A DNA stretch of 64,000 nucleotides from Scleromatobacter humisilvae (GTDB lineage: Bacteria; Pseudomonadota; Gammaproteobacteria; Burkholderiales; Burkholderiaceae_C), in the NCBI RefSeq assembly GCF_023231945.1, contig NZ_JAJLJH010000001.1:496001-560000 (forward strand), in the 5' to 3' direction. Positions 1 to 6,554 of this stretch are shown here, one piece after another (positions within the stretch are counted from its first letter, which is position 1; each line of letters starts with the position of its first letter). Under the pieces are notes generated by a model. The model saw only the letters and a list, made by a program, of their open reading frames with translations, was not told where the DNA came from and made no database searches. The translations under genes and the position numbers were made by a program.

Positions 1-24
1 GGCGATGCGCTGCGGATCGGCCAT
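1..24 (-). CDS. 5' end of the next paa-operon gene (partial, runs off the window)
   Basis: An ATG at 24-22 on the minus strand overlaps the paaG stop codon by one base (TGATG), the usual sign of translational coupling. Only eight codons are visible, reading MADPQRIA. The position directly after paaG and the start would suit a PaaI-type hydroxyphenylacetyl-CoA thioesterase, whose N-termini often read like this, but eight residues cannot prove it. PaaH or another paa enzyme is possible. Confidence 0.4.
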
Positions 25-851
25 CAGCGATCCTTGAAGACGGCGGGACGCTTCTGCTGGAACGCCGCGACGCCCTCGGCGAAGTCGTGCGCGCGGCCCA
101 GCTCGCCCTGCACGCGGGCCTCCAGCGACAGCGCGTCGGCCAGCGACAGCGACTGCGACGCGTCGAGCGCCTGGCGCGTCGCGACCAGCGCCTTGCTGGG
201 TTGCGCGGCAAGACGCATCGCCAATGCGAACGCCTGTGCCTGCAGGTCGGCGTCGTCCACCACCTGCCAGATCAGCCCGAAACGCTCCGCGTCGGCGGCC
301 GACAGCTTGTCGCCCGTGAGCGTCAGCGCCAGCGCGCGGGCGCGTCCGGCCAGGCGCGGCAGCAGCCAGGTGCCGCCACAGTCGGGAATCAGGCCGATCC
401 TGGAGAACGCCTGGATGAAGCTGGCCGAGCGCGCGGCCAGCACGATGTCGCAGCAGAACGCGAAGTTGGCGCCCGCGCCGGCGGCCACGCCGTTGACGGC
501 GCAGACGACCGGCACCGGCATGGCCTGGATGCGCATCGCGAGCGGGCGGTAGTTCTTCTCGATGACCGCCGCGATATCCGGCTTGCCGTCGGCGCCGGCG
601 GCCATGCCGGGGTCGTTCAGGTCCTGTCCGGCGCAGAAGCCGCGGCCGGCGCCGGTGATCAGCACGGCGCGCACGTCGGAGTCGCCGGCGGCCGCGTCGA
701 GCGCGGCGCGCAGCTCGGCGTGCATGTCCTGCGTGAAGCTGTTGAGAGCGGTGGGACGGTTGAGCGTCAGCACCCGCACGTGACCCCGCTGCGCGATCTG
801 GATCAGCGCGTCGGGCGAGGAAATCGGCGTCGAATCGAGCAGGTCGAACAT
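24..851 (-). CDS. paaG: Enoyl-CoA hydratase/isomerase, PaaG-type (ring 1,2-epoxyphenylacetyl-CoA isomerase)
   Basis: A 275-residue crotonase-fold enzyme of the phenylacetate pathway, predicted to isomerise ring-1,2-epoxyphenylacetyl-CoA to the oxepin-CoA in the cytoplasm. Visible crotonase signatures are the oxyanion-hole segments GFCAGQDL and NGVAAGAGANFA, and the acidic active-site segment IGLIPDCGGTW, which is typical of PaaG rather than of plain hydratases. The frame stays open to 935, but the start at 851 (MFDLLDSTP) is preferred: it gives the family length of about 262-275 residues, and the longer version would reach almost into the operator at 940-959. The stop overlaps the next gene by one base. 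paaY is divergent across the shared operator. Assignment to PaaG rather than another isomerase rests on sequence plus context. Confidence 0.85.
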   Translation of the reverse strand: MFDLLDSTPISSPDALIQIAQRGHVRVLTLNRPTALNSFTQDMHAELRAALDAAAGDSDVRAVLITGAGRGFCAGQDLNDPGMAAGADGKPDIAAVIEKNYRPLAMRIQAMPVPVVCAVNGVAAGAGANFAFCCDIVLAARSASFIQAFSRIGLIPDCGGTWLLPRLAGRARALALTLTGDKLSAADAERFGLIWQVVDDADLQAQAFALAMRLAAQPSKALVATRQALDASQSLSLADALSLEARVQGELGRAHDFAEGVAAFQQKRPAVFKDR

Positions 852-939
852 GGTGAGCCTCGCGTCGGGATCGTGGATCCCTTCAGAATGGGTGGTGCCG
901 GGGAGTCGATGACCGAGATCTGGCGGGTTCGCCAATTCT

Positions 940-959
940 TTGACCGACCGGTCGGTTAA
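940..959. promoter_or_regulatory. TetR/PaaR-like operator between paaG and paaY
   Basis: The core ACCGACCGGTCGGT (943-956) is a perfect 14-bp palindrome, extended by TT/AA on both sides with one mismatched pair. Palindromes of this type are known from phenylacetate promoters controlled by the TetR-family repressor PaaR in Burkholderia. It lies between the divergent paaG and paaY genes and covers the -35 and spacer of the paaY promoter, so a bound repressor would block RNA polymerase. No paaR gene is in the window. Confidence 0.75.
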
Positions 960-968
960 TCTTAGACT
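940..968 (+). promoter_or_regulatory. Sigma-70-type promoter for paaY
   Basis: TTGACC (940-945) and TAGACT (963-968) are separated by exactly 17 bases. The -35 box and spacer overlap the palindromic operator. The expected transcript would start about 50-55 bases before the paaY ATG at 1030. Confidence 0.65.
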
Positions 969-1029
969 GAGGTCACGGCGGACGCAAGCCCGCCCGACAA
1001 ACGCGGCCTTTATCTCGAGGAAACCCCGA

Positions 1030-1638
1030 ATGCCCTGCTACGAAATCGACGGCCTGCGCCCGGTCGTGCACCCGACGGCCTACGTCCACCCGACCGCCGT
1101 GCTCATCGGCGACGTGGTGATCGGCCCCGGCGCCTACATCGGCCCCTGCGCCAGCCTGCGCGGCGACTTCGGCCGCATCGTCCTTCAACGCGGCTGCAAC
1201 GTGCAGGACACCTGCGTCATCCACGGCTTCCCGGCGTCCGACACGCTGCTGGAGGACAACGCGCACATCGGCCACGGCGCGGTGCTGCACGGCTGCGTGA
1301 TCCGCGCCGACGCGCTCGTGGGCATGAACGCCGTCGTCATGGACGAGGCGGAGATCGGCGCCGGCGCCTTCGTCGCCGCCAGCGCCTTCGTGCGCGCCGG
1401 CCTGAAGGTGCCCGCGCGCTCGCTGGCCGCGGGCGTGCCCGCCAAGATCCTGCGCGAGCTGAGCGACCAGGAACTCGCGTGGAAGCGCGAAGGCACCGCG
1501 ACCTACCAGCGGCTGACCGAGCGCTGCCTCGCGACGATGAAGGAATGCGCGCCGCTCGCCGCCGAGGAGCCGGATCGCCCGCGCCTGGACGGCGGCAGCG
1601 TGCAGCCGCTGGTGGCGACGAAGCGGGCCGGCGACTGA
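1030..1638 (+). CDS. paaY: Phenylacetate-pathway hexapeptide-repeat protein PaaY
   Basis: A 202-residue left-handed beta-helix protein of the gamma-carbonic-anhydrase/hexapeptide family. PaaY proteins are thought to act as thioesterases that remove dead-end CoA esters in phenylacetate breakdown. Hexapeptide repeats run from about residue 15 to 150. H65, H82 and H87 have the spacing of the trimer-interface metal ligands of gamma-carbonic anhydrases. The C-terminal helix ([18 protein letters not shown]) is typical of PaaY. The start at 1030 has a GAGGA ribosome-binding site and excludes about 30 upstream codons that would lie inside the promoter. The gene is divergent from paaG. It ends one base before the stop of the convergent gene at 1640. 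Confidence 0.9.
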   Translation: MPCYEIDGLRPVVHPTAYVHPTAVLIGDVVIGPGAYIGPCASLRGDFGRIVLQRGCNVQDTCVIHGFPASDTLLEDNAHIGHGAVLHGCVIRADALVGMNAVVMDEAEIGAGAFVAASAFVRAGLKVPARSLAAGVPAKILRELSDQELAWKREGTATYQRLTERCLATMKECAPLAAEEPDRPRLDGGSVQPLVATKRAGD

Positions 1639-1639
1639 G

Positions 1640-3841
1640 TCACTTCAACGACCACGCCTGCAGCGTCGCGTGGTCGGGACAGGTGTTGTCGTCGCACGTC
1701 TCGACCAGCAGCAGCCGCGCGTCGGCCAGCACGCGCAGCCAGGTCGCGAGCTGCCCGGAGCCCAGGGCAACCTGGCCGAGCTCGCGCCGGCCGTCGATGT
1801 CGAACGCACGCACCGTGCGCTGGTCGACCGCCGCCGCGAGCGGGCCATCGACGCTGGTCAACCGGCGCTGGGGGTCGTCGCCCGCGCCCTCGAGCGGGCG
1901 CGGCGCGATGTCCAGGCCGAACCAGGCCGTCGTCACCGTCGCCTCGCCCGGCGCGCAGCGCGTCGCGCGCAGGCTGCCGAGGGCGTCGAAGCGCCAGTCG
2001 GTGCCCGTCGTCGCGCCCTGGTCGTCACGGCAGCGAGGCAGCCATTCGGTGGACCACGCCGTTTCGGACTCGTCCTCGATGTCGTAGCCGCCCGCGTCCT
2101 GCAGGAATTCGCGCAGCCGCCTGCCCGACGCCGCGTCGTAGAGCACCACCGCCAGGCTTCCCTGCACGCCGTCCTTCGTGCGCACCGGCGTGCCTTCGTT
2201 GGCGTGCCAGACGACGCGCACGCTGCGCGCGAGCGGCCGCACTTCGTCGACCGTCCAGCCGGGCCGCACGTCGACCAGGCGCTTGCCTGGAACGGCCTGC
2301 CGCGCCAGGTCGAACGGTCGCCAGCTGAGCGTGTCGCCCTGCATGTTGAAGAAGCCGTCGGATGCCGGCACGGGCATGCTGCGGATCTTGTCGCTGCGCG
2401 GCGTCGGCAGCGTGCGCACGGTCTTGCCGCTGGACAGGTCGAGCTGCGCGATGGTGCTGCCCTGGTCGAGCCACAGCGTGCCGTCGCGCATCACGAAGGG
2501 CGCGCCGGAGCCGTCGATGGGCGTGGCGTGCGTGCGCGCCTGCGGCCAGGCGGGCGCGAGCGCGCGCGTCACGCGCGCGGGCGCACGCGCGCCGGGCGCC
2601 TCGTCCTCGATGCGGCAGGGCGTCGCGTCCCAGGCCTGCGCGGTCGTCTTCGGTGTCGACAGCGCCGCCACGTCGACCTCGAACGAGCGCACCTCGTCCG
2701 ACGCCGACTGCGCGAGGATCGTCGCGCCATCGGGCGTCGCGACCAGGCCGCGAAGCTGCTCGCGCAGCGCCACCGTCGAGACCGTGCGGCGGCTGTCGAT
2801 GTCCGTCACGACCAGCCGCGCCACGTCGCCGCCCGGCTTCGTGTCGTCGATCGGCCGCAGTTCGGCGACCCAGCGACCCCAGGGATCGACCACGAGCTCG
2901 CCGTCCGGCCTGGACGGCAGCGGATAGCGCACGATCGCCGGCGCCCCGCAGCGGCCCGGCCGCTCCTGCACCAGGTCGTAGGGCGGCGGCGGCGACTTCT
3001 CGGGATTCCAGGCGCCCGAGTTCAGGACGTCGCGGTAGCGCCGCGTGTCGACCCACGTGAAGACGCCGGTCTGCGGCGAGAAGTCCGAGAACAGCGCGTG
3101 CATCGAATCGTTGTCCGCGTCGACGTGGCTCAGCAGGTTGAACAGCGCGTGCGTCGCGACGTCCCACACCGCCAGCCGCAGGTCGCTCGGACTGCCCAGG
3201 CCCTCGTCGACCTCGCCGAAGCGGCCGCTCAGCACCAGCAGCTTGGTGTCGCGGTCGGCGAAGCGCAGCTTCAGCACGACGGGGCTGAAGTAGGCGTCGT
3301 CGCTGAGCGGCAGCGTCGCGACGCGCTGGTGCGTCTCGGTGTCGATCACCTCGCGACGCGTCGCGAGCAGCCGCCCATTGGCCGACAACGCCACCGCGCG
3401 GTGCTGCCACGGCGCGACGCTCGCGCGGCATTCCGTCGGAAGGGCGTCCGTCCATGACGCGGGTGCGCTGCCATCGGGGCCGGGCGGCGGCTGCCAGGTC
3501 GTCCGCGTCGACGGCGCGGCGCCCGTGCCGAAGTCGACGAGGCCGACGCAGCCCGTCGTCGTGACGAACCCGACCTTCTGGCCGCTGCGCGACGCCGACA
3601 GCAGCCAGACCGGCAACGGCAGCGCCGCGGTGCGATGCTGCGCGGGGTCCGCCAGGTTGACACGATGCAGCACGGACTGCGCATCCACGTGCAGGCGCCA
3701 CTGGCCATCTGCCGACAACGTCAGCGGCGCCAGCGACGCGTCGAACCGGGTGCGCGCCTCGTCCTGCGCGGTGTTGCCGCCGGCATGGGCGCCCGCGACG
3801 AGCAGCATCGACAGCACGGCGGCCAGGGAACGGGGGGTCAT
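1640..3841 (-). CDS. Exported WD40/YVTN-like beta-propeller protein, function unknown
   Basis: A 733-residue protein with a clear signal peptide (about residues 1-21, hydrophobic LAAVLSMLLVAG then AHA-GG). The rest is beta-rich, with recurring propeller-like units such as LSADGQWRLHVDAQS, LSANGRLLATRREVIDTET and VATPDGATILAQSASDEV, in which a residue run is followed by a stored value. This resembles WD40/YVTN-type propellers, which usually bind partners rather than catalyse. The frame is open far upstream to 4459, but the signal peptide fixes the start at 3841. It stands alone, convergent with paaY and divergent from the gene at 3980. No catalytic motif was seen. It should be regarded as an exported protein of unknown role. 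Confidence 0.75.
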   Translation of the reverse strand: MTPRSLAAVLSMLLVAGAHAGGNTAQDEARTRFDASLAPLTLSADGQWRLHVDAQSVLHRVNLADPAQHRTAALPLPVWLLSASRSGQKVGFVTTTGCVGLVDFGTGAAPSTRTTWQPPPGPDGSAPASWTDALPTECRASVAPWQHRAVALSANGRLLATRREVIDTETHQRVATLPLSDDAYFSPVVLKLRFADRDTKLLVLSGRFGEVDEGLGSPSDLRLAVWDVATHALFNLLSHVDADNDSMHALFSDFSPQTGVFTWVDTRRYRDVLNSGAWNPEKSPPPPYDLVQERPGRCGAPAIVRYPLPSRPDGELVVDPWGRWVAELRPIDDTKPGGDVARLVVTDIDSRRTVSTVALREQLRGLVATPDGATILAQSASDEVRSFEVDVAALSTPKTTAQAWDATPCRIEDEAPGARAPARVTRALAPAWPQARTHATPIDGSGAPFVMRDGTLWLDQGSTIAQLDLSSGKTVRTLPTPRSDKIRSMPVPASDGFFNMQGDTLSWRPFDLARQAVPGKRLVDVRPGWTVDEVRPLARSVRVVWHANEGTPVRTKDGVQGSLAVVLYDAASGRRLREFLQDAGGYDIEDESETAWSTEWLPRCRDDQGATTGTDWRFDALGSLRATRCAPGEATVTTAWFGLDIAPRPLEGAGDDPQRRLTSVDGPLAAAVDQRTVRAFDIDGRRELGQVALGSGQLATWLRVLADARLLLVETCDDNTCPDHATLQAWSLK

Positions 3842-3979
3842 GCGGAATCGCGAAGCCGGGTGTCGCGATTCTGGCGCAAGCCACCGTCCGCCAGGGCGCG
3901 GGCGCGAGACTTGCCCGGCCGTGGGATTGGACGCGTGCCCCGCGCCGCGCAAGAATGAGGCCGGACTTCTGGAGCAGAC

Positions 3980-4351
3980 ATGGATCATCGCGAGTTCGAG
4001 GCCGTCGTCGACGAGTTCGGCGCCAGCACGAAGGACCTGGTCGAGCTCGTCGAGCAGGCCCGCTACGAGCAGCCGACCGCGCTCGAGATCTCGCGCCTGC
4101 TCGACGCGCGCGAGGACCTGCTGGCGCTCATCGGCAAGCTCCCCGCCCTGCGCGCGGTCGATCCGCCGGTCGACGTCCCCGTCTCGCTCGCCGACCTGCG
4201 CGGGCGCATCGCCCACGCGCGCGCCGCGCTGAAGGCCAGTCCCGACTCCAAGGAGATCCTGCAGCTGGTCACCGAGGTCGGCGAGACGTTCGCCGCCACC
4301 GTCGCGCCGCTGCAGGCGCAGGGGCGATGGCCGAAGGGACGCTCGCGCTGA
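3980..4351 (+). CDS. Small alpha-helical hypothetical protein
   Basis: A 123-residue cytoplasmic protein with no signal peptide or membrane segment, rich in Glu, Asp, Leu and Ala, and predicted to be mostly helical. I do not recognise a family. A GGAG ribosome-binding site precedes the ATG. It is the first of three closely spaced genes on this strand: the endonuclease V-like gene begins 19 bases after its stop and a methyltransferase follows. The neighbourhood hints at nucleic-acid work but gives no specific function. Confidence 0.65.
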   Translation: MDHREFEAVVDEFGASTKDLVELVEQARYEQPTALEISRLLDAREDLLALIGKLPALRAVDPPVDVPVSLADLRGRIAHARAALKASPDSKEILQLVTEVGETFAATVAPLQAQGRWPKGRSR

Positions 4352-4370
4352 TCGCGGCGAGAATGCGTCC

Positions 4371-4883
4371 ATGAAACTGGTCATGGACGTCCACATCGAG
4401 GCCGACACCGCCCGCGTCGCCGCCGTCGCCTTCGACGACTGGGCCGCGGTCGAAGGCACGAAGAACTACGCGCTGCGCATCGAGCACGTCGAGAAGCCCG
4501 CCAAGGGCGAGCTCGACCTGCGCGAGCTGCCCTGGCTGGTGCAACTGCTGGACGCCAATCGCCTGCAGCCCGAGGTCATCGTGTTCGACGGCTTCGTGCA
4601 CCTCGACGCGCAGGAGACGCCCGGCCTCGGCCTGCGCCTGCACGACACCCTCGGCGGACGCACGGCCGTCATCGGCGTGTCGAAGAGCCTGTTCAAGGGC
4701 AGCGAGACACCCGACCAGCTCTGCATCTTCCGCGAGGACGAGACGCCGCCGCTGGTCGTCACCTGCGCCGGCATCGACCTCGGCGCCGCGAAGGCGCGCG
4801 TGCGCATGATGCACGGCAGGAAGCGCGTGCCGACGCTGATGAAGCTGGCGGCGCGCATCGCCAAGGGCAGCGTGGACGCCTGA
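4371..4883 (+). CDS. Divergent, short endonuclease V-like protein
   Basis: A 170-residue protein resembling endonuclease V, the enzyme that cuts DNA near deoxyinosine. Matches to the family order are MDVHI with D6 (catalytic Asp segment), the DLRELP segment with E52, VFDGFVH with D73, and AVIGVSK (99-105). The C-terminal segment 131-164 also aligns. The usual Ser/Thr-x-Gly-His motif near the C-terminus reads TCAGIDL here, so the conserved His is missing, and the PYIPG wedge region is not recognisable. It is also about 50 residues shorter than typical enzymes, starting directly at the first catalytic strand. It may be inactive or have a changed role. It is co-directional with 3980-4351 and with the methyltransferase 12 bases downstream. 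Confidence 0.7.
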   Translation: MKLVMDVHIEADTARVAAVAFDDWAAVEGTKNYALRIEHVEKPAKGELDLRELPWLVQLLDANRLQPEVIVFDGFVHLDAQETPGLGLRLHDTLGGRTAVIGVSKSLFKGSETPDQLCIFREDETPPLVVTCAGIDLGAAKARVRMMHGRKRVPTLMKLAARIAKGSVDA

Positions 4884-4895
4884 TCGCGCCGGGCC

Positions 4896-5486
4896 ATGGA
4901 CGCCGCCACCCTCGCCGCCTACGACGCCGACGCCGCCGCTTACGCCGCCGACTGGCTGGCGCAGGAGCCGCCCGAGGACATGTACGCGCTGCTGCGCGCG
5001 CACTTCGCGCCGGGCCCGACCGCCGACGTCGGCTGCGGCGCGGGGCGCGACACGGCCTGGCTCGCGGCCAACGGATTCGATGCGCGCGGCTTCGACGCGT
5101 CGACCGGGCTTCTCGACCAGGCCCGCGCCGCCCATCCGGCGCTGCGCTTCGACCAGGCCGCGCTGCCCGAACTGGCCGGCGTCGCGCGCGGCGCGTTCCG
5201 GAACGTGCTGTGCGAGACCGTGGTCATGCATCTCGATCCCGCGCTGGTCGGCGCGTCGGTGCGCAGCCTGCTGTCGCTGTTGCGCCCGGGCGGCACGCTG
5301 TACCTCAGCTGGCGCGTGACCGATGGCGAAGGCAAGCGCGACCCCGTGGGCCGTCTCTACGCCGCCTTCGACAAGCGAACCGTGACCGATGAACTCGCGC
5401 CCGGCGACACGATCCTGCACGACGAGGATCGCATCAGCGTCTCCTCGGGCAAGCGCGTGCAGCGTCTGGTCGTGCGGCGCGCGTGA
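4896..5486 (+). CDS. Class I SAM-dependent methyltransferase
   Basis: A 196-residue cytoplasmic methyltransferase. The SAM-binding glycine motif DVGCGAGRDTAWLA lies at about residues 44-57, followed by the acidic strand-2 loop ARGFDAS and a motif-IV-like stretch NVLCETVVMHLDP. Near the end of the fold, LLRPGGTLYLSWR is the usual post-motif segment. The substrate is unknown. These features are shared by many small-molecule methyltransferases. The gene closes a three-gene run with 3980 and 4371 and is convergent with the hydrolase at 5490, only three bases away. Confidence 0.8.
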   Translation: MDAATLAAYDADAAAYAADWLAQEPPEDMYALLRAHFAPGPTADVGCGAGRDTAWLAANGFDARGFDASTGLLDQARAAHPALRFDQAALPELAGVARGAFRNVLCETVVMHLDPALVGASVRSLLSLLRPGGTLYLSWRVTDGEGKRDPVGRLYAAFDKRTVTDELAPGDTILHDEDRISVSSGKRVQRLVVRRA

Positions 5487-5489
5487 GGT

Positions 5490-6422
5490 TCACGCGAGGA
5501 CGCGGCGGTCGACCTCGTCGTCGTGGAACAGGTAGGCCGACTCGTGCGAGTCCGGCACCGCGAAGCGGCGCACGAACGCCAGCGCGGTGTCGGCGACCTC
5601 GCGCCAGCCGTGGTCGATGGTCAGCGAGTGGCCGCGGTTGGCGATCTCCACGATCTCGGTCAGGCCCGGGTTGGCCTGCTGCTGCCTGAACGACGCGTTG
5701 GCGATGGACCAGGGCACCGTGTTGTCCTTCTCGCCGGAGATGATCAGCAGCGGGCCGCGCTCGTGGTTGTCCGTGTCGACCTGCGCCTCCGTCCACGGGT
5801 TGACGTTGGCGATGGCCGCCTGGAACAGCGGCGCGCCCGGCGCGGGCACCGCGTAGTTCACGTACAGCTGCTGCGCCTCGTCGTCGCTGACCGCGTTGGC
5901 GAACGCGTAGCGGAACTGCTCGAACGTGAGCGGCACCGCGCGGTTGCGGTTGGACGGGTTGCCCAGCACGGGCCACGCCGCGCGCAGCGCCGACAGCGGC
6001 AGCGGCAGCACGCCGCGGAACGGCGCCGGGTCGATGGCGACGGTGACGGCCGACCGGCCGCGCCCCGCGATGATCTGCGCCAGCAGGCCGCCGAACGAGT
6101 GGCCGATGACGGCCGGCTTGCGTTCGAGCTGCGAGATGACGTGCGAGATGTGGTCGACGACCTGGCCCACCGTCTTGCCCGCCATCACGTCCGGATTCGC
6201 GTTGGCCTCGGCCACGCTGGCCGGGTCGTCGGGCCACTCGGGCATCAGCGCGATGTAGCCGGCCTCCTCGAAGGCCTCGGCCCAGCGCTGCCAGCTGCCC
6301 GGAAGCAGCCACAGGCCGTGCACGAAGACCACCGGATGCAGGCCGGAGACGTTGGCGCGCTGGATCTGCGCGCGTTCGGAGGCCGAGATCGCCCCGGTCG
6401 TTGACGAAGTCGAATCGCTCAT
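5490..6422 (-). CDS. Alpha/beta hydrolase
   Basis: A 310-residue alpha/beta-fold hydrolase. The nucleophile elbow is GHSFGG (S109), with the acid at D233 (GEKDNTVP) and the base at H265 (NRGHSLTID), so the triad is complete. HG of FVHGLW (about 34-36) forms the oxyanion-hole side. There is no signal peptide, so it is probably cytoplasmic. The substrate is not evident. An esterase or lipase-like activity is the safe reading. A good sigma-70 promoter lies 60-90 bases upstream. It is transcribed alone. Confidence 0.85.
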   Translation of the reverse strand: MSDSTSSTTGAISASERAQIQRANVSGLHPVVFVHGLWLLPGSWQRWAEAFEEAGYIALMPEWPDDPASVAEANANPDVMAGKTVGQVVDHISHVISQLERKPAVIGHSFGGLLAQIIAGRGRSAVTVAIDPAPFRGVLPLPLSALRAAWPVLGNPSNRNRAVPLTFEQFRYAFANAVSDDEAQQLYVNYAVPAPGAPLFQAAIANVNPWTEAQVDTDNHERGPLLIISGEKDNTVPWSIANASFRQQQANPGLTEIVEIANRGHSLTIDHGWREVADTALAFVRRFAVPDSHESAYLFHDDEVDRRVLA

Positions 6423-6483
6423 ACGCCTGCTCCCCAGCGCCGCAAACTGCGCCTCGACATGAGGCGTGTGTCGGCTTCGACTT

Positions 6484-6511
6484 ATCGTATCCAGATGTAG
6501 CGGCGCGTCAA
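6484..6511 (-). promoter_or_regulatory. Sigma-70-type promoter for the alpha/beta hydrolase
   Basis: On the minus strand TTGACG (6511-6506) and TACGAT (6489-6484) are 16 bases apart. Transcription would begin around 6477, giving a leader of about 55 bases before the hydrolase ATG at 6422. Confidence 0.55.
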
Positions 6512-6554
6512 CGGGCTAGTGTCGCGAACCCCTGTTCCGGGGAGGTCCGTTACA

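Noticed and set aside
6530-6545. Short hairpin CCCC-GGGG near the end of the M1 gene
   Set aside because: The stem is only about four bases and has no U-tract, so it is too weak to call a terminator.
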